6,846 nt of DNA, from positions 1 through 6,846 of the forward strand of contig JAURNA010000337.1 in NCBI GenBank assembly GCA_030830385.1, written 5' to 3'. Below, one piece after another: positions 5,930 to 6,846 of this stretch. The notes under the pieces were generated by a model. The model searched no databases. It was not told where the DNA came from and saw only the letters and a program-made list of their open reading frames with translations. Positions within the stretch are counted from its first letter, which is position 1. Every line of letters begins with the position of its first letter. The translations under genes were made by a program, and so were the position numbers. This stretch comes from Crocinitomicaceae bacterium. GTDB taxonomy: Bacteria; Bacteroidota; Bacteroidia; Flavobacteriales_D; Crocinitomicaceae.

Positions 5930-5961
5930 TTTGCGTTTACCTCCATATTTTGGTACTTTTC
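5930..5961 (+). promoter_or_regulatory. Candidate promoter of the abiE operon
   Basis: TTTG (5930-5933) is followed after 20 nt by TACTTTTC (5954-5961). This matches the Bacteroidota arrangement of TTTG at -33 and TAnnTTTG at -7 with one mismatch (final C for G) and normal spacing. The -7 element ends 19 nt before the TTG start of abiEi, a typical short leader. It overlaps the repeated word ATTTTGGTA (5947-5955), so a repressor bound there would block it. Confidence 0.5.
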
Positions 5962-5980
5962 GCAAATAAAAACTAAATAA

Positions 5981-6772
5981 TTGTCTGTTTCTGACTATAT
6001 AAAGCAATTGCAAAGCTATGAGGAATATGCGTTCTCTTGGGAAGAACTACTACAGAATTGCAATGTTCCACTGGCTACAATAAAGAAAGAAGTACTACGA
6101 TTGACGGAAAGAAATGAAATCGTTAATCTACGACACGGCTTCTATCTAATTATCCCACCACGGTATAAGAATTTCGGAAAACTACCTGTGCAACTCTATG
6201 TTGACAAGCTCTTTAAGTTTCTGAATAAACCTTATTACGTTGGATTGTATTCGGCGGCATTATTTCATGGAGCTTCACACCAACAAGTACAGAGCGATTA
6301 CGTAATTACTGTTCCTCCAGCATTGCGAGATATTGATAAGGGTAACATTCATGTACAGTTTTTTAATGCTTCGAATTGGTCAGAGAAGAATATTCAGGAA
6401 AAAAAATCTGATGCAGGATTATTCAATGTGTCGTCACCTGCCTTGACCGCCACCGATTTAGTGAATTACCACACTAAGATTGGAGGTCTGAATCGAATGT
6501 TGGCGAACATAGAAGAACTTTCAGAAGAAATTCAACTGGAAGATTTAAAAACCTTATTGTCGTGGTATCCGAATAAGAGTACGTTACAACGTTTAGGATT
6601 TTTATTCGAAGAAATCGGTATGGATCAAACTTATACAGATCTAATTTTTGAACGATTAAAGAAGGATAAATTCTATTCAGTAGTACTTAGCCCTAAAAAA
6701 GGGGAAAAAGCAGGAAGCACTGGAAACAGATGGAAAGTGGACGTAAACATTAAACTGGAAAGCGACTTATGA
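5981..6772 (+). CDS. abiEi: AbiEi-family antitoxin of a type IV toxin-antitoxin system
   Basis: This 263-aa protein resembles Bacteroidota AbiEi antitoxins. It has an N-terminal winged-helix region (about 15-60, with LPLATIKKEVLRL-like recognition helix and the wing IVNLRHGFYLIIPPRY), then the family landmarks YYVGLYSAALFHGASHQQ (85-102), the SSPALTATDLVNY segment (151-163), and a helical C-terminal half. AbiEi represses its own operon and counteracts the AbiEii nucleotidyltransferase; the pair can act as an abortive-infection phage defence. The start is TTG at 5981: a TAA stop lies directly upstream in frame, there is no ATG in the first ten codons, and MSVSDYIKQLQ fits the usual family N-terminus. 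The stop overlaps the toxin start by 4 bp (ATGA). The G+C of about one third and the neighbourhood suggest accessory DNA. Family assignment is from sequence memory, strongly backed by the downstream toxin start. Confidence 0.87.
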   Translation: MSVSDYIKQLQSYEEYAFSWEELLQNCNVPLATIKKEVLRLTERNEIVNLRHGFYLIIPPRYKNFGKLPVQLYVDKLFKFLNKPYYVGLYSAALFHGASHQQVQSDYVITVPPALRDIDKGNIHVQFFNASNWSEKNIQEKKSDAGLFNVSSPALTATDLVNYHTKIGGLNRMLANIEELSEEIQLEDLKTLLSWYPNKSTLQRLGFLFEEIGMDQTYTDLIFERLKKDKFYSVVLSPKKGEKAGSTGNRWKVDVNIKLESDL

Positions 6773-6846
6773 TCCCGAAGCCTTACATAGCGAAATGGCA
6801 GGAACATGCACCATGGAATTCTTTTGATCAGATTGAGCAAGACTTA
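6769..6846 (+). CDS. abiEii: AbiEii/AbiGii-family nucleotidyltransferase toxin, N-terminal fragment (cut by window edge)
   Basis: Twenty-six codons from the ATG that overlaps the abiEi stop read MIPKPYIAKWQEHAPWNSFD followed by QIEQDL. The M-I-P-x-x-Y-I-x-x-W...PW...Q-(V/I)-E-Q-D-L pattern is the characteristic N-terminus of AbiEii-type toxins in Bacteroidota. The nucleotidyltransferase catalytic motif (GSxxL...D) lies beyond the window, so activity or intactness cannot be judged. AbiEii toxins of the DUF1814 family are known to act as nucleotidyltransferases that stop growth, with tRNA as the target in studied members. The ATGA overlap implies translational coupling, which keeps antitoxin ahead of toxin. 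Confidence 0.85.
   Translation, partial: MIPKPYIAKWQEHAPWNSFDQIEQDL

Larger units (their letters stand above)
5647..5980 (+). other. Gene-poor region upstream of the AbiE operon
   Basis: This 334-bp A+T-rich stretch holds no convincing intact gene. From left to right it has a broken-looking reading frame (5613-5828, interrupted by TGA at 5760-5762) ending in an acidic stretch; the imperfect inverted repeat at 5842-5863; two close copies of ATTGAGT (5894-5900 and 5902-5908); a T8 run (5913-5920); and the candidate abiEi promoter (5930-5961). It serves most plausibly as the control region of the toxin-antitoxin operon plus remnants of earlier insertions. Confidence 0.4.

Noticed and set aside
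1..6846. CRISPR array, tRNA, rRNA or riboswitch
   Set aside because: No regularly spaced repeats, no cloverleaf with CCA or T-loop consensus, and no recognisable aptamer core were found on reading through the intergenic regions.

Overview
The window looks like a chromosomal segment from a member of the Bacteroidota. The evidence is a PorX-type regulator (response regulator fused to a PglZ domain, tied to the type IX secretion system), TAnnTTTG-type promoter elements just upstream of start codons, A-rich leaders without Shine-Dalgarno sequences, and a secreted protein whose predicted mature N-terminus is Gln.

Left part (about 1-4123, G+C near one half where sampled) is a conserved-looking core block. 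A divergent HD-domain phosphohydrolase gene runs off the left edge (minus strand, N-terminal 68 residues only). It shares a 40-bp intergenic region with porX (plus strand, 514 aa). After a 220-bp gap comes a tightly packed plus-strand cluster: tsaE (tRNA t6A modification ATPase), an alanine dehydrogenase/transhydrogenase-family gene that starts inside the tsaE stop (ATGA), and a small stand-alone PD-(D/E)XK-type protein of the HsdR N-terminal family that starts inside the dehydrogenase stop (TAATG). These three are probably one translationally coupled operon with a -7 element just before tsaE.

Right part (about 4124-6846, G+C near one third where sampled) looks like accessory DNA. It holds a secreted TPR/DUF6624-like protein (4306-5193), a small Gly/Lys/Ser-rich minus-strand ORF (5371-5514), a gene-poor 330-bp stretch, and the start of a type IV toxin-antitoxin (AbiE) operon. 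In that operon the AbiEi antitoxin is complete with a TTG start, and the AbiEii nucleotidyltransferase toxin is cut by the right edge after 26 codons. A candidate promoter and an imperfect inverted repeat lie upstream of abiEi. A 19-bp imperfect direct repeat able to fold into a small hairpin occurs right after the core operon (4124-4142) and again at 5625-5643, bracketing the DUF6624-like gene and the small ORF.

I see no rRNA, tRNA, CRISPR array, complete insertion sequence or convincing intrinsic terminator. No wholly new system is demonstrable. The most interesting points are the AbiE control region, the hairpin direct repeat at the core/accessory junction, the small Gly-rich gene, and the Gln at the usual catalytic His position of the 'alanine dehydrogenase'.
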